Shown in pieces: positions 1 through 8,351 of a DNA stretch of 64,000 nucleotides. The notes beneath the pieces are model-generated. The model was not told the DNA's origin. It saw nothing but the letters and a program-made list of their open reading frames with translations, and did not search any database. The first letter of the stretch is position 1. The number at the start of each line of letters is the position of its first letter. The stretch is from Alphaproteobacteria bacterium. GTDB taxonomy: Bacteria > Myxococcota_A > UBA796 > GCA-2862545. Made by a program: the position numbers and the translations under genes. The stretch spans positions 1 to 64,000 of the forward strand of contig JACKET010000009.1 of the NCBI GenBank assembly GCA_020632875.1, written 5' to 3'.

Positions 1-66
1 GACGTCGGTATCCCCCATCAACAACGGGGACTTCCCACAGCGCGCGACCACCAGGCTCAAGCTCAT
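1..66 (-). CDS. Start of an unidentified protein, cut by the window edge
   Basis: Only the first 22 codons are inside the window (N-terminus MSLSLVVARCGKSPLLMG). The ATG lies 10 nt after the stop of the XPB-like helicase on the same strand, so the two genes are probably functionally linked. There is no Shine-Dalgarno. Instead a TAGGAT hexamer overlaps the helicase stop codon 7 nt before the ATG, the leaderless arrangement seen repeatedly here. Bacterial XPB-like helicases are often followed by a DUF790/Bax1 nuclease partner, but these residues do not look like the start of that family as I recall it, so no function is proposed. Confidence 0.5.
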   Translation of the reverse strand, partial: MSLSLVVARCGKSPLLMGDTDV

Positions 67-73
67 GGGCGCC

Positions 74-79
74 ATCCTA
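74..79 (-). promoter_or_regulatory. Candidate -10 element (TAGGAT) for the gene at 66
   Basis: On the minus strand the context GGTAGGATGGCGCCC sits directly before the ATG at 66. The hexamer ends 7 nt before the start codon, where transcription would be expected to begin. The same string with one base fewer, GGTAGGATGGCCCC, precedes the unrelated gene at 53277. No convincing -35 is visible. Confidence 0.4.
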
Positions 80-1450
80 CCGGTACGCGACGTGGTCGCG
101 GCGGCGCTGGCTCGTGTGCTCTTCGGTCGTGCCGGTGACGACGACCTCATAGAGCACGGCGGACTTGCCGTCGACCTTGCGGAGGATGCGGCCCAGGCGC
201 TGGACGTGCTCGCGCACGGTGCCCGTGCCGGACAGCACCACGGCGACCTCGGCGCTCGGCAGGTCGACGCCCTCGTTCAGCACGCGGCTCGTCAGCAGGA
301 CGGGCAGCGTGCCGTCGGCGAAGGCGTCGAGCAGGGCCCGCCGCTCCTTCACGTCGGTCTGGTGGGTGATGGTCGGGAGCAGCAGGGCGCGGGAGATCCG
401 GTAGACCGTCGCGTTGTCGTTCGTGAACACCAGCACGCGCTGCCCCGCGTGGCGGCGGAGCAGCTCGGCGAGCACCTCGAGCTTCGCGGGCGTCTCGTGG
501 AGGATGCGGCGCGACTCGCGCCAGGCGTGGAAGGCGCGCCGCCCCTCGGAGCTGCGCGCGGCCTCGCGGAGGAACCGCTGCCAGCCCCCACCGCCCATCC
601 GGATGTTGTTCACCTCGACGAACATCCGGTACTCGGCGCGCGCCTCGTCGTACGCGATGCGCTCGGCCTCGGAGAGCTCGACGGACACGAGCTCGGTCGT
701 GTAGTCGGCGAGGAACTCGCCGGACAGCTCGGTGATCTCGCGGCGGTAGACCTGGGGACCCACCAGCGCGTCGAGGTCGCCGTGGGCGCCGTCGGGACGC
801 TCGAGCGTGGCGGTGAGCCCGAGCCGGAAGGGCGCGATGAGCATCTCGGCCGCGGTGGACAGCGCGGGACCGGGCAGGTGGTGGACCTCGTCGAACACGA
901 CGAGGCCGAAGCGCGCGCCGTAGCGGTCCATGTAGAGGTACGCGCTGTCGTACGTGGAAACCGTGATGGGCTGGACCTCGTGCACCCCGCCCCCGAGGAT
1001 GCCGACGGGCTCGCCGAACGCGCGCTTCAGGCCGTCGTACCACTGGCCGACGAGGTCGATCGTGGGCGCCACGACGAGCGCGGCGCGGTTCGCGCGGGCG
1101 ATGCACAGCTCGGCGACGAACGACTTGCCCGCCCCGGTGGGCAGGACGACGACGCCGCGGCGCCCCGACCGCCACCAGGCCTCGACGGCCTCCTGCTGGT
1201 AGTCGCGCGGCGTGCGCGCCGTGCGGTGAGGCCGGTCGAGGGCCTCGTAGGCCCGGGCCTCGTCGCGGTAGGGCTGCTTGCTGCGGTGCAGGCCCATCAC
1301 CACGTCGTGGTAGCGGTATCCGGGGCCCCGCCACCGCCGGATCCGCTCGTCGAACACGAAACCGTCGGGGATGTCGGGCGCGTCGAAGTCCTCGAGCACG
1401 AGGGTGCCCTGGTCGAAGCGTACGAGGGGGGAGCGGTCCGGCGCGGTCAT
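77..1450 (-). CDS. XPB/Rad25-like superfamily 2 DNA helicase
   Basis: A 457-residue ATP-dependent helicase, probably a DNA-repair enzyme of the bacterial XPB/Rad25 type. Visible motifs in order are a Q-motif-like RDYQQEAVEAW near 82-92, Walker A LPTGAGKS (103-110), a DEVHH Walker B (187-191), GLTATLERPDG (211-221), and a C-terminal RecA lobe with VLVFTNDNATVYRI and the motif VI segment QRLGRILRK. The roughly 80-residue N-terminal region resembles the damage-recognition segment of short bacterial XPBs. The ATG at 1450 is chosen because the conserved N-terminus begins there. The reading frame stays open upstream only across the divergent carboxypeptidase. It is divergent from that gene with 24 bp between the start codons and is followed by a truncated gene 10 nt downstream. 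Role is inferred from motifs only. Confidence 0.88.
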   Translation of the reverse strand: MTAPDRSPLVRFDQGTLVLEDFDAPDIPDGFVFDERIRRWRGPGYRYHDVVMGLHRSKQPYRDEARAYEALDRPHRTARTPRDYQQEAVEAWWRSGRRGVVVLPTGAGKSFVAELCIARANRAALVVAPTIDLVGQWYDGLKRAFGEPVGILGGGVHEVQPITVSTYDSAYLYMDRYGARFGLVVFDEVHHLPGPALSTAAEMLIAPFRLGLTATLERPDGAHGDLDALVGPQVYRREITELSGEFLADYTTELVSVELSEAERIAYDEARAEYRMFVEVNNIRMGGGGWQRFLREAARSSEGRRAFHAWRESRRILHETPAKLEVLAELLRRHAGQRVLVFTNDNATVYRISRALLLPTITHQTDVKERRALLDAFADGTLPVLLTSRVLNEGVDLPSAEVAVVLSGTGTVREHVQRLGRILRKVDGKSAVLYEVVVTGTTEEHTSQRRRDHVAYR

Positions 1451-1474
1451 CGCGGGTGGTGATAACGGCAAACC

Positions 1475-2485
1475 ATGTCCGCGTTCCTCCTCGCGCTGTG
1501 GATTTCCGGTGCTTCGGCGGAGAGCCCCGTCCCCACGGCCTCTCCGCTCGCCGAATGGGTGGCGACGCGCCCGGCACCGGCTCCGGTGCCCGGAGAAGCC
1601 GAGGGATACGCGTTCACCGGGGACTTCTTCGCACGGCTCGCCGAGCGGGCGGCCGCGAAGCCGAGCGTCGTCCGCGTCGAATCGATCGGGAAGAGCGCGA
1701 AGGGCGCGCCGATCTGGGCGTTCCACGTCCAGCGGCCCGGCGTGGAGCCGCGGCGCAAGGTGCTCGTGTTCGCGGGTATCCACGCGCTGGAGTGGATCTC
1801 GACCGAGGTGGCCGTCGACCTCCTCGAGGACCTGATCGACGCACCGCCGCCGGACGTCGCCGTCACCGTCATCCCGGTCCTCAACCCCGACGGCCGCGAC
1901 CGCGTGGAGCAGGACCTGCTGCGCGGCGAGAACACCTACCGGCGCGGGAACGGCGCCAACGTCGACCTGAACCGGGACTTCGCGGTCAACACCGAGGTCC
2001 GCGCGGTGTGGAGCGCCCTCATCCCCGGGTACTACGCGCACTCGGCGACACCGCTGTCGCAGCCCGAATCCCGCGCGCTGGACGGGCTCCTCGCACGGGA
2101 GCGATACGACCGGTCCGCCAGCCTGCACGCCTTCGGCGGGTACATCTACTTCCCGTGGGCCGGGCGGTTCGAGCGGCCCGAGCACTGGCGGGAGCACGTC
2201 GCGCTCGGACGCCGCATGGAGGCCGCGCAGGGCGCCGGCGCGTACCGGACCCGCCAGCTCTCCCGGTGGGGCTTCTTCTTCCGCGCCCAGGGCGCCGAGG
2301 TCGACCACGTCTACGGCGAGCACGGGACGCTCTCCTATCTGATCGAGCTCACCCGCTCGGGCTTCGACCTCAGGCGCCCGAAGCACAGCTTCGACACGTA
2401 CTTCCGCTGGTACAACCCCGCGAACGTCGACCGCCACCGCAAGAAGGGGGTCGCCGCCGTCCGCGCGCTGGTCTTCGCGCCGTAG
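1475..2485 (+). CDS. Exported M14-family zinc carboxypeptidase
   Basis: A 336-residue metallocarboxypeptidase with an N-terminal signal peptide (MSAFLLALWISGASA). The M14 zinc site is complete: HALE gives His103 and Glu106, with His218 in SLHAFGG as third ligand. Substrate-binding Asn166-Arg167 lie in DLNRDF, and the catalytic glutamate is Glu291 in LIELTRSGF. It should remove C-terminal residues from peptides or peptidoglycan stems outside the cytoplasm. The specificity cannot be read from sequence. The start has no Shine-Dalgarno; a GATAAC hexamer lies 8 nt before it, so the mRNA may be nearly leaderless. It is divergent from the helicase gene. Confidence 0.9.
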   Translation: MSAFLLALWISGASAESPVPTASPLAEWVATRPAPAPVPGEAEGYAFTGDFFARLAERAAAKPSVVRVESIGKSAKGAPIWAFHVQRPGVEPRRKVLVFAGIHALEWISTEVAVDLLEDLIDAPPPDVAVTVIPVLNPDGRDRVEQDLLRGENTYRRGNGANVDLNRDFAVNTEVRAVWSALIPGYYAHSATPLSQPESRALDGLLARERYDRSASLHAFGGYIYFPWAGRFERPEHWREHVALGRRMEAAQGAGAYRTRQLSRWGFFFRAQGAEVDHVYGEHGTLSYLIELTRSGFDLRRPKHSFDTYFRWYNPANVDRHRKKGVAAVRALVFAP

Positions 2486-2562
2486 AGACGCGCTCCGCCC
2501 GAATCCCCACCCGCGATCGTTGCGGCGTCGCAGCAAGAGCGGTTCGAAGGTCGGAAACGGAT

Positions 2563-2584
2563 CGATGTCAGGTTCCTGACATCG
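2563..2584. promoter_or_regulatory. Perfect 22-bp palindrome, candidate operator of the zincin gene
   Basis: Arms CGATGTCAGG and CCTGACATCG are perfect reverse complements around a central TT. The element ends 31 nt before the ATG at 2616 and 19 nt before the TACGAT hexamer, so it covers the -35 region. A dimeric repressor or activator is the simplest reader. As RNA it could also fold as a hairpin, but no T-run follows it. Confidence 0.6.
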
Positions 2585-2603
2585 GCCCCCCCTCCCCGCC
2601 CGG

Positions 2604-2609
2604 TACGAT
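2604..2609 (+). promoter_or_regulatory. Candidate -10 element (TACGAT) of the zincin gene
   Basis: GGTACGAT ends 6 nt before the ATG at 2616, and no Shine-Dalgarno is present. Transcription would start at or next to the start codon. The palindrome at 2563-2584 occupies the -35 position. Confidence 0.45.
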
Positions 2610-2615
2610 TTCGGC

Positions 2616-3578
2616 ATGACTCGGCGCTACCGAGCCCCCGATCCGGCCCCCGCGACGCCCCAGCCGCTGCGGTCCTGGTGCCCCGTGCCCGCGACCACCA
2701 CGACCACGGCTTCGCCCGGCAACGCGGCCAACAACACGACCGCCCAGCAGCACACCACCACGCCGCAGTCGACGTGGTTGTCCAGCGCTCCCCTGTTCAC
2801 GGAGGGCCCGAGCACCCATCCCCTGGCGCGGATGCGGAACGCGGCCCCGCGCCAGGCCGGGATGCAGGAGAGCCAGCTGAACGGCGTCCGCCTGACCGGC
2901 AGCGACGTCTCCCCCGACGCGATGCTGGCCGCCGAGCGCATCGTGGTCGCGCTGACGGGCCACCGCGAAGACATCCGCGAGCGCCTCGACGAGGCCAACA
3001 CGCGCGTGATGGTGCTGTCCTCCGAGCAGGCCCTCACCGACCTCCCCGAGCTCCAGCACCTCCACAACACCCTCACCGCCGACGGCTGCAGGCACTGGCA
3101 GGACGTGCGCGGCTCGGGCGGCACGCCCATCGGCGACGAGTGGATCATGTCGATGCCCGAGGAGAACCTCGTCCGCACCACCACCGGGCGTCCCGACGAG
3201 TACCCGCAGGAGCACTCCGTCGGCCTGCACGAGCTGGCGCACACGATCCTCCTCCAGGGCGTCACCGACGACGAGCGCAAGCGGGTCGCCGAGCTCTACG
3301 GGCTCCAGCGGTCCGACACCAACGGCTTCACCGACAGCTACGGCGGCTCCAACGTCGACGAGTACTTCGCCCAGTCGACCGGCGCGTTCTTCGGGCTCAT
3401 CAACGACGAGGGGCCCGAGTGGCTCCAGCTGCACGACCCCGACATGTACGCCATGCTCGAGTCGATCTACGGCACGCCCCAGGCTGCCCTCGCCCGCGCC
3501 GCCGCCCACGGCGCGCCCCAGCAGGGCGCCCCCGTCGCCCCCGCGGCGCCCGACCAGGCCGCCCCTCCGGTCGCGTAG
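2616..3578 (+). CDS. HExxH zinc metallopeptidase, possibly lethal-factor (ATLF)-like
   Basis: A 320-residue protein with the zincin motif HELAH (His205, Glu206, His209) and a downstream NVDEYFAQ segment whose Glu249 is well placed as third ligand. This spacing resembles the anthrax-lethal-factor-like (ATLF) fold. Residues 1-75 are a low-complexity Pro/Thr/Asn/Gln region and 285-320 a Pro/Ala tail. There is no signal peptide or membrane segment, so export, if any, would use another route. It stands alone between the carboxypeptidase and a membrane protein and has its own palindrome-controlled promoter. Such isolated zincins with disordered tails can be secreted effectors or cargo, but that is speculation. 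Family placement beyond the HExxH motif is uncertain. Confidence 0.75.
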   Translation: MTRRYRAPDPAPATPQPLRSWCPVPATTTTTASPGNAANNTTAQQHTTTPQSTWLSSAPLFTEGPSTHPLARMRNAAPRQAGMQESQLNGVRLTGSDVSPDAMLAAERIVVALTGHREDIRERLDEANTRVMVLSSEQALTDLPELQHLHNTLTADGCRHWQDVRGSGGTPIGDEWIMSMPEENLVRTTTGRPDEYPQEHSVGLHELAHTILLQGVTDDERKRVAELYGLQRSDTNGFTDSYGGSNVDEYFAQSTGAFFGLINDEGPEWLQLHDPDMYAMLESIYGTPQAALARAAAHGAPQQGAPVAPAAPDQAAPPVA

Positions 3579-3656
3579 CCACACACTCCGACGAACCCGT
3601 GGTATCCTCCCGTTGGGACACCTCCTCTGTCCGAACGACGCGACACGGGGGTGACC

Positions 3657-4208
3657 ATGCGATCAGGCGATCGGCGGCAAGATGTGAAGATCACGGCGTT
3701 GAAGGCGGAGCTTCGTGAAGCCCACCGCAGCAATCGCCAGCTGAAGGCGTTCCTCACGCTGGTGGTGCTCAGCGCCCTGGCCGTGGCGAACCTCGGGGCC
3801 CGCAAGCCCGAGAAGATCCACCGCGCCGAGCGGTTCGAGCTCGTCGACGACCGGGGCGAGGTGCGCGGCGTCATGGGCACCTGGGGCGACAGCCCGTACC
3901 TGCGGCTCGACGACCCCGACGGGGGCGGCGTGATCCTGCTCACCCAGGGCGGCAACGTGTCGATGTCGATGTTCACCGACAGCCCGCGCCACCCGCGCGT
4001 ACACGTCATGGCGTCCGACGAGGGCAGCGCGATCACGCTGCTCGACCGCAACGGCGAAGCGCGCGCGGTCGTCGAGGTCGATCCCACCGGCGACGTGTCC
4101 GAGATCGTGCGTCCCGAGCGCGCCAGCCGCACCGCGCTGGCCCCGTGGCGGCCCGCCACCCCGACGGGCACCGGGCTCGAAGACCTGTGGGACACCACCC
4201 CCCGCTGA
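3657..4208 (+). CDS. Membrane-anchored protein with coiled coil and beta-repeat domain
   Basis: A 183-residue protein of unknown function. Residues 8-30 form a charged helix, residues 31-47 a single transmembrane segment (FLTLVVLSALAVANLG), and the rest is predicted extracytoplasmic. The outer part carries repeats of the type FELVDDRGEVRGVMG / LLDRNGEARAVVEVD, a beta-hairpin repeat I recall from uncharacterised myxobacterial proteins. The ATG at 3657 is preferred over the in-frame GTG at 3651 because the string GGGGGTG immediately upstream serves as its ribosome site. A TATCCT hexamer at 3603-3608 could be the promoter. No enzymatic motif is visible. Confidence 0.75.
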   Translation: MRSGDRRQDVKITALKAELREAHRSNRQLKAFLTLVVLSALAVANLGARKPEKIHRAERFELVDDRGEVRGVMGTWGDSPYLRLDDPDGGGVILLTQGGNVSMSMFTDSPRHPRVHVMASDEGSAITLLDRNGEARAVVEVDPTGDVSEIVRPERASRTALAPWRPATPTGTGLEDLWDTTPR

Positions 4209-4243
4209 CGGGGTCCTGACACGACCCGGAGCGGCACACCGGA

Positions 4244-4249
4244 TAGCAT
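4244..4249 (+). promoter_or_regulatory. Candidate -10 element (TAGCAT) of the kinase fusion gene
   Basis: GGATAGCAT ends 7 nt before the ATG at 4257 and there is no Shine-Dalgarno. The arrangement matches the other leaderless-type starts in the window. Confidence 0.45.
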
Positions 4250-4256
4250 CGCTCCG

Positions 4257-7200
4257 ATGCCGTCCGAGCCCATCCGCCTCGGGGACTTCGTCCTCGTCGA
4301 GCCCATCGCCCAGGGGGGGATCGGCCAGGTGTGGCGGGGCGAGCACAAGCGCGGCACGCCCGTCGCGGTGAAGGTCCTCACGGCCGACGGGCTCCAGCGC
4401 CCCGCGTGGGTCGAGAGCCTGAACGCCGAGATCCGCGCGGTCGCCGGCCTCAACCACCGCCACATCGTGTGGATCCACGACGCCGGCGTCGTGACCGAAG
4501 AGCTCGCCGAGCCCAGCGGCGGCCTGCTGACCGAGGGTTGCCCGTGGTTCGCGATGGAGCTCGCGAACGGCGGCACTCTGCGCGACCGCCCGCCCTACGA
4601 GGACTGGGAGGACCTGCGCTCGCTCCTGGTCTCGCTGCTCGACGCGCTGGCGCACGCCCACGCGCACGGCATCGTGCACCGCGACATCAAGCCCGCGAAC
4701 GTGCTCTTCGCCGACGACGTGCCGAAGCTCTCGGACTTCGGGATGGTGTTCACCACCGACCCGAGCTCGCCCATCGTGCCGATCGGCGGGGGCACCCCGA
4801 GCTACATGGCGCCCGAGCAGTTCGAGGGCCGCCCGAGCGACCTCGGCCCGTGGACCGACCTGTACGCGCTCGGGTGCCTCGCCTACTCCCTGGCCGCCGG
4901 GCACCGGCCATTCCGCGGGAAGCGCTGGGTGCGGCTCTACAACGCGCACCTGCACGAAGAGCCGCCGCCGCTGCAGCCCCTCTTCCCGATGCCCGACGGC
5001 TTCGAGGACTGGCTGCGCGGGCTCCTCGCGAAGAGCCGCCACCACCGCTTCCAGCGCGCCGCGGACGCGCTCTACGCACTGCAGCAGCTCGACGAGCACA
5101 GCACGCTGCCGCCCATCGAAGAGGGCTACGGCGTCGAGCCCACCGAGGTCAGCAAGACCGAGGGTCGCTCCGAGCTGCCCCGCTTCCCGCGCCCGCCGAT
5201 GCCGCACTTCCGCGAGCGGCGCCTGCCCGTGCGCGAGAACCTCGGTGTGGGGCTCGGGCTGTACGGTCTGCGCGCCATGCCGTTCGTCGGGCGGAAGACC
5301 ACGCGTGGCACCCTGTGGAACGAGCTCGCCGAGGTGGAGCGCACCGGAACGGTCCATGCGGTCGTGCTCCGCGGGCCGGCGGGCGTCGGGAAGTCGCGCC
5401 TGGCCGAGTGGTTGTGCCTGCGCGCCCACGAGGTCGGCGCGGCCGAGGTGTTCCGCACGACCCACGGGCCGCTGCCCGGGAACCTCGACGGCATCCCGGG
5501 CCTGCTGGCGCGCGCGCTGCGCGTGTTCGACACCGACCACGACGCCCTGATCGAGGTCATCGAAGCCGAGCTCGCGCCGCGTGGCCTGCGCGACCCCTGG
5601 ATGCACGCCACGCTCGCCGAGCTGCTCCAGCCGGCGGGTGACGGGCCCCGCCTGCACGGCACGGCGCGGCGGCACGATCTCGTGACCCGGGTCATGAGCG
5701 CGCTCGCCGGGCGGCGTCCCGCGGTGATCTGGTTCGACGACGTGCAGTGGGGGCCCGACGCCATCGACCTCTGCGACCACCTGCTCACGTCCACGCACGC
5801 GCCGCCGGCGCTCGTCCTGCTCACGGTGCGCGAGGAGTCCCTCGTCGACGAGCCCGACGCGGCCGCGGCGCTCGACGATCTACTGGCCCACGCCAACGCC
5901 ACGGAGCTCGAGCTCGAGCCGCTTTCCCGCCGCGCGACCGTCGCCCTGATCGAGCGCGGCCTCGGCCTCCAGGCCCAGCTCGCCGACCGGCTCACCCGGC
6001 GGATCGCGGGCAACCCGATGTTCGCGGTCGAGCTGGTCGGGGACTGGGTGGAGCGCGGCCTGCTCGAGCCGGCCGAGGGCGGCTTCCGGCTCGTCCGGCC
6101 CGAGGCGTTCCGCGCGCCCTCGACCGTCGGAGCCGTCTGGGAGGGCCGCCTCAAGGCCCTGTTCCGCACGGCACCGCACCTGGAGCTGCCGCTGACCGTC
6201 GCGGCTGCGCTGGGCATCGAGGTCGACCTCGGCGAGTGGAGCCGGGCGTGCGAAGCGGCGGAGGTCGAGGCGCCGGCCGAGATGTGGGGCCGCCTGCAGG
6301 ACCTCCGCCTCGCGCGGCGCGATCCGATCGGCCCCCGCTACGCCTTCGTGCACGGGATGCTGCGCGAGACGATCCTCGATCGGGCCCAGCGCAGCGGGAC
6401 GCTCCAGCGGGTGCACACCGCGATCGCCGACTCCATCGAGGATCCGGGCCGCCGCGGCCTGCACCTCCTCGAGTCCGGACAGCTGACCCGCGCCGCGTCG
6501 ATGCTGCTCGACGCCGCGCGCCAGGCCGCCGGCACCGACCTGCGCGCGGCGCTCCGCCTGCTCCAGCTCCGGGACGAGGCGCTCGAGGAGCACGACGCCG
6601 ACGACCCCGCGCGCGTCGAGGGCTGGCTGCTCGCCTCCGAGGTGTGCCGGCTCGGCGCGAACCCCGACTCGGGCAAGCGCTGGGCGCGCACCGCGCTGCA
6701 CTGGGCGTCCGCCCGCCGGAACCGCGAGCTCACGGTGCGCGCGCTCCAGGAGTCCGCGGCGTGCGACCGGATGACCGGCGACCTCGTGCACGCGCGGCAC
6801 CACGTGGATGCCGCGATGCGCATGTCCGAGGGGCTGCCCGCGCCCGTGCGGGCCGCGACGCTCTACGAGTGCGGCGCCACGCTGCTCGACTCCGGCGACC
6901 TGAAGGGCGCCGAGCGCGCGGTGACCCGCGCCCTCGACCTGTTCCCCGACGTCGAGCGCCGCGTCCGGGCCGCTGCGACGCTCGGCTACATCCTCGCGCA
7001 GACCGGCCAGGCCAAGCAGGCGCGCCGGATGCTCATGGAGATCCTGCCCGAGGCCGAGGGCAGCGGGAACCTGCTGCGCCTCGCCGACCTGCACAACGCG
7101 CTCGGCGAGATCGCCCGTGCGGCCGGGGATCTCGACATGGCCGAGGACCACTACCGCACGGCGCTCACCACCCTCGAAGGCACGGGCATCGTCGATCCCG

Positions 7201-7583
7201 CGTACCGCGCGAACCTCGCGCTGGTGCTGTTCTCGCGCGGGGATGTCGGCCAGGCCCGCGAGCTGCTCGCCAGTGTGATGCGCGAGGCCGACCAGGTGGG
7301 TGCGCGCATGCTCACCCTGATGGCGCACGCCGGGCTCGCGGCGTGTGCGGCCGATCAGCGCGACTGGCGCGGGCTCCGCGTGCACCTGGTCGCGCTGCGC
7401 GAGGACTCCGGCGGCCTCGTGGCCGACGACATCGCGCGGTGCCTGCGCTACGCCGGGACGAACGCGATGGCGATGGAGCAGACGCACCTCGGGCGCATGG
7501 CGCTCGAGCTCGCGGCGATCCAGTTCCGCTCGATGGGCCAGCACGACAACGCCGACGAGGTGTTGCGCCTGGCGCGGTCCTGA
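4257..7583 (+). CDS. Ser/Thr protein kinase fused to AAA ATPase and TPR domains
   Basis: A 1108-residue cytoplasmic signalling protein. The kinase domain (about 8-280) has an AQGGIGQVW loop, Lys39, HRDIKPAN (catalytic Asp143) and DFG (160-162). A second module begins near 340 with FVGRKTTRG, Walker A GPAGVGKS around 373-380 and Walker B AVIWFDDVQWG, typical of large STAND-type regulators. The remainder (about 700-1108) is helical repeats resembling TPRs. There is no membrane segment, so the signal is probably intracellular or delivered by partner proteins. This domain order is known from myxobacterial and actinobacterial multidomain kinases. Substrates are unknown. A 49-bp gap separates it from the preceding membrane protein. 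Confidence 0.92.
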   Translation: MPSEPIRLGDFVLVEPIAQGGIGQVWRGEHKRGTPVAVKVLTADGLQRPAWVESLNAEIRAVAGLNHRHIVWIHDAGVVTEELAEPSGGLLTEGCPWFAMELANGGTLRDRPPYEDWEDLRSLLVSLLDALAHAHAHGIVHRDIKPANVLFADDVPKLSDFGMVFTTDPSSPIVPIGGGTPSYMAPEQFEGRPSDLGPWTDLYALGCLAYSLAAGHRPFRGKRWVRLYNAHLHEEPPPLQPLFPMPDGFEDWLRGLLAKSRHHRFQRAADALYALQQLDEHSTLPPIEEGYGVEPTEVSKTEGRSELPRFPRPPMPHFRERRLPVRENLGVGLGLYGLRAMPFVGRKTTRGTLWNELAEVERTGTVHAVVLRGPAGVGKSRLAEWLCLRAHEVGAAEVFRTTHGPLPGNLDGIPGLLARALRVFDTDHDALIEVIEAELAPRGLRDPWMHATLAELLQPAGDGPRLHGTARRHDLVTRVMSALAGRRPAVIWFDDVQWGPDAIDLCDHLLTSTHAPPALVLLTVREESLVDEPDAAAALDDLLAHANATELELEPLSRRATVALIERGLGLQAQLADRLTRRIAGNPMFAVELVGDWVERGLLEPAEGGFRLVRPEAFRAPSTVGAVWEGRLKALFRTAPHLELPLTVAAALGIEVDLGEWSRACEAAEVEAPAEMWGRLQDLRLARRDPIGPRYAFVHGMLRETILDRAQRSGTLQRVHTAIADSIEDPGRRGLHLLESGQLTRAASMLLDAARQAAGTDLRAALRLLQLRDEALEEHDADDPARVEGWLLASEVCRLGANPDSGKRWARTALHWASARRNRELTVRALQESAACDRMTGDLVHARHHVDAAMRMSEGLPAPVRAATLYECGATLLDSGDLKGAERAVTRALDLFPDVERRVRAAATLGYILAQTGQAKQARRMLMEILPEAEGSGNLLRLADLHNALGEIARAAGDLDMAEDHYRTALTTLEGTGIVDPAYRANLALVLFSRGDVGQARELLASVMREADQVGARMLTLMAHAGLAACAADQRDWRGLRVHLVALREDSGGLVADDIARCLRYAGTNAMAMEQTHLGRMALELAAIQFRSMGQHDNADEVLRLARS

Positions 7584-7639
7584 TCGTGTGAAATTCGTAT
7601 CGGGAATCCTGTGTCCCGAAAAATAGTTTGGCGAAGTGT

Positions 7640-7650
7640 GTCACTGTGAC
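7640..7650. repeat. 11-bp perfect inverted repeat GTCAC-T-GTGAC
   Basis: Located 53 bp upstream of the carbonic anhydrase gene in a comparatively AT-rich 120-bp spacer. A TCGGGA/TCCCGA hairpin lies further upstream near 7599-7619. It could be an operator for the carbonic anhydrase/ABC-F pair. Its role is untested. Confidence 0.3.
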
Positions 7651-7703
7651 CCACGACTGCCCGACGCCTTGTTAGGAGCGACGCCCCAGCGTGGAGTTCC
7701 GGC

Positions 7704-8351
7704 ATGGCCCCGAAGATGGACCTGTACCAGAAGGTGTTCGACAACAACAAGAAGTGGGTGGCCCAGAAGACCGCCGAGAAGCCTGACTTCTTCGCGACCC
7801 TCGCCAAGGAGCAGAACCCCGACTTCCTGTACATCGGCTGCTCCGACAGCCGCGTGCCGGCCAACGAGATCATGGGCGTCGAGCCGGGCAACGTGTTCGT
7901 GCACCGGAACATCGCGAACCTCGTGCTCCACACCGACCTCAACGTGCAGTCCGTCATCGAGTACGCCGTCACGCACCTCAAGGTGAAGCACATCGTCGTG
8001 TGCGGCCACTACGGCTGCGGCGGTGTGAAGGCCGCGATGCAGTCGGCCGATCTGGGCATCCTGAACCCGTGGCTGCGCGAGGTCCGCGACGTCTACCGGA
8101 ACCACCAGGATTCGCTCGAGACGCTCGACGAGGAGACGCGATACAGGCACCTCATCGAGCTCAACGTCCGCGAGCAGTGCGTGAACATCATCAAGACCGC
8201 CGCCGTCCAGCAGAGCTGGCTCAAGACGCAGTACCCCACGGTCCACGGGTGGGTGTACGACCTGCACAACGGCATCCTCAAAGACCTGAACCTCGACTTC
8301 GACGACATCCTCGAGCGCATCCGGCGCGTGTACCACCTCGACAACCCGTGA
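7704..8351 (+). CDS. can: Beta-class carbonic anhydrase
   Basis: A 215-residue zinc enzyme that interconverts CO2 and bicarbonate in the cytoplasm. The beta-class zinc ligands are present: Cys46 and Asp48 in IGCSDSR (Asp48-Arg50 dyad), and His102 and Cys105 in CGHYGCGG. Length is normal for the family. The start at 7704 has GTGGAG about 7 nt upstream; an in-frame ATG four codons later is possible. The stop overlaps the start of the ABC-F gene in a GTGA, so the two are translated from one message. Confidence 0.95.
   Translation: MAPKMDLYQKVFDNNKKWVAQKTAEKPDFFATLAKEQNPDFLYIGCSDSRVPANEIMGVEPGNVFVHRNIANLVLHTDLNVQSVIEYAVTHLKVKHIVVCGHYGCGGVKAAMQSADLGILNPWLREVRDVYRNHQDSLETLDEETRYRHLIELNVREQCVNIIKTAAVQQSWLKTQYPTVHGWVYDLHNGILKDLNLDFDDILERIRRVYHLDNP

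Noticed and set aside
4216..4249. CTGACA plus TAGCAT as a full sigma70 promoter
   Set aside because: The spacer is 22 bp, too long for sigma70. Only the -10-like element is retained.
7599..7625. TCGGGA/TCCCGA hairpin as intrinsic terminator of the kinase fusion gene
   Set aside because: It is followed by A residues rather than T on the plus strand, so it does not meet the usual criterion.
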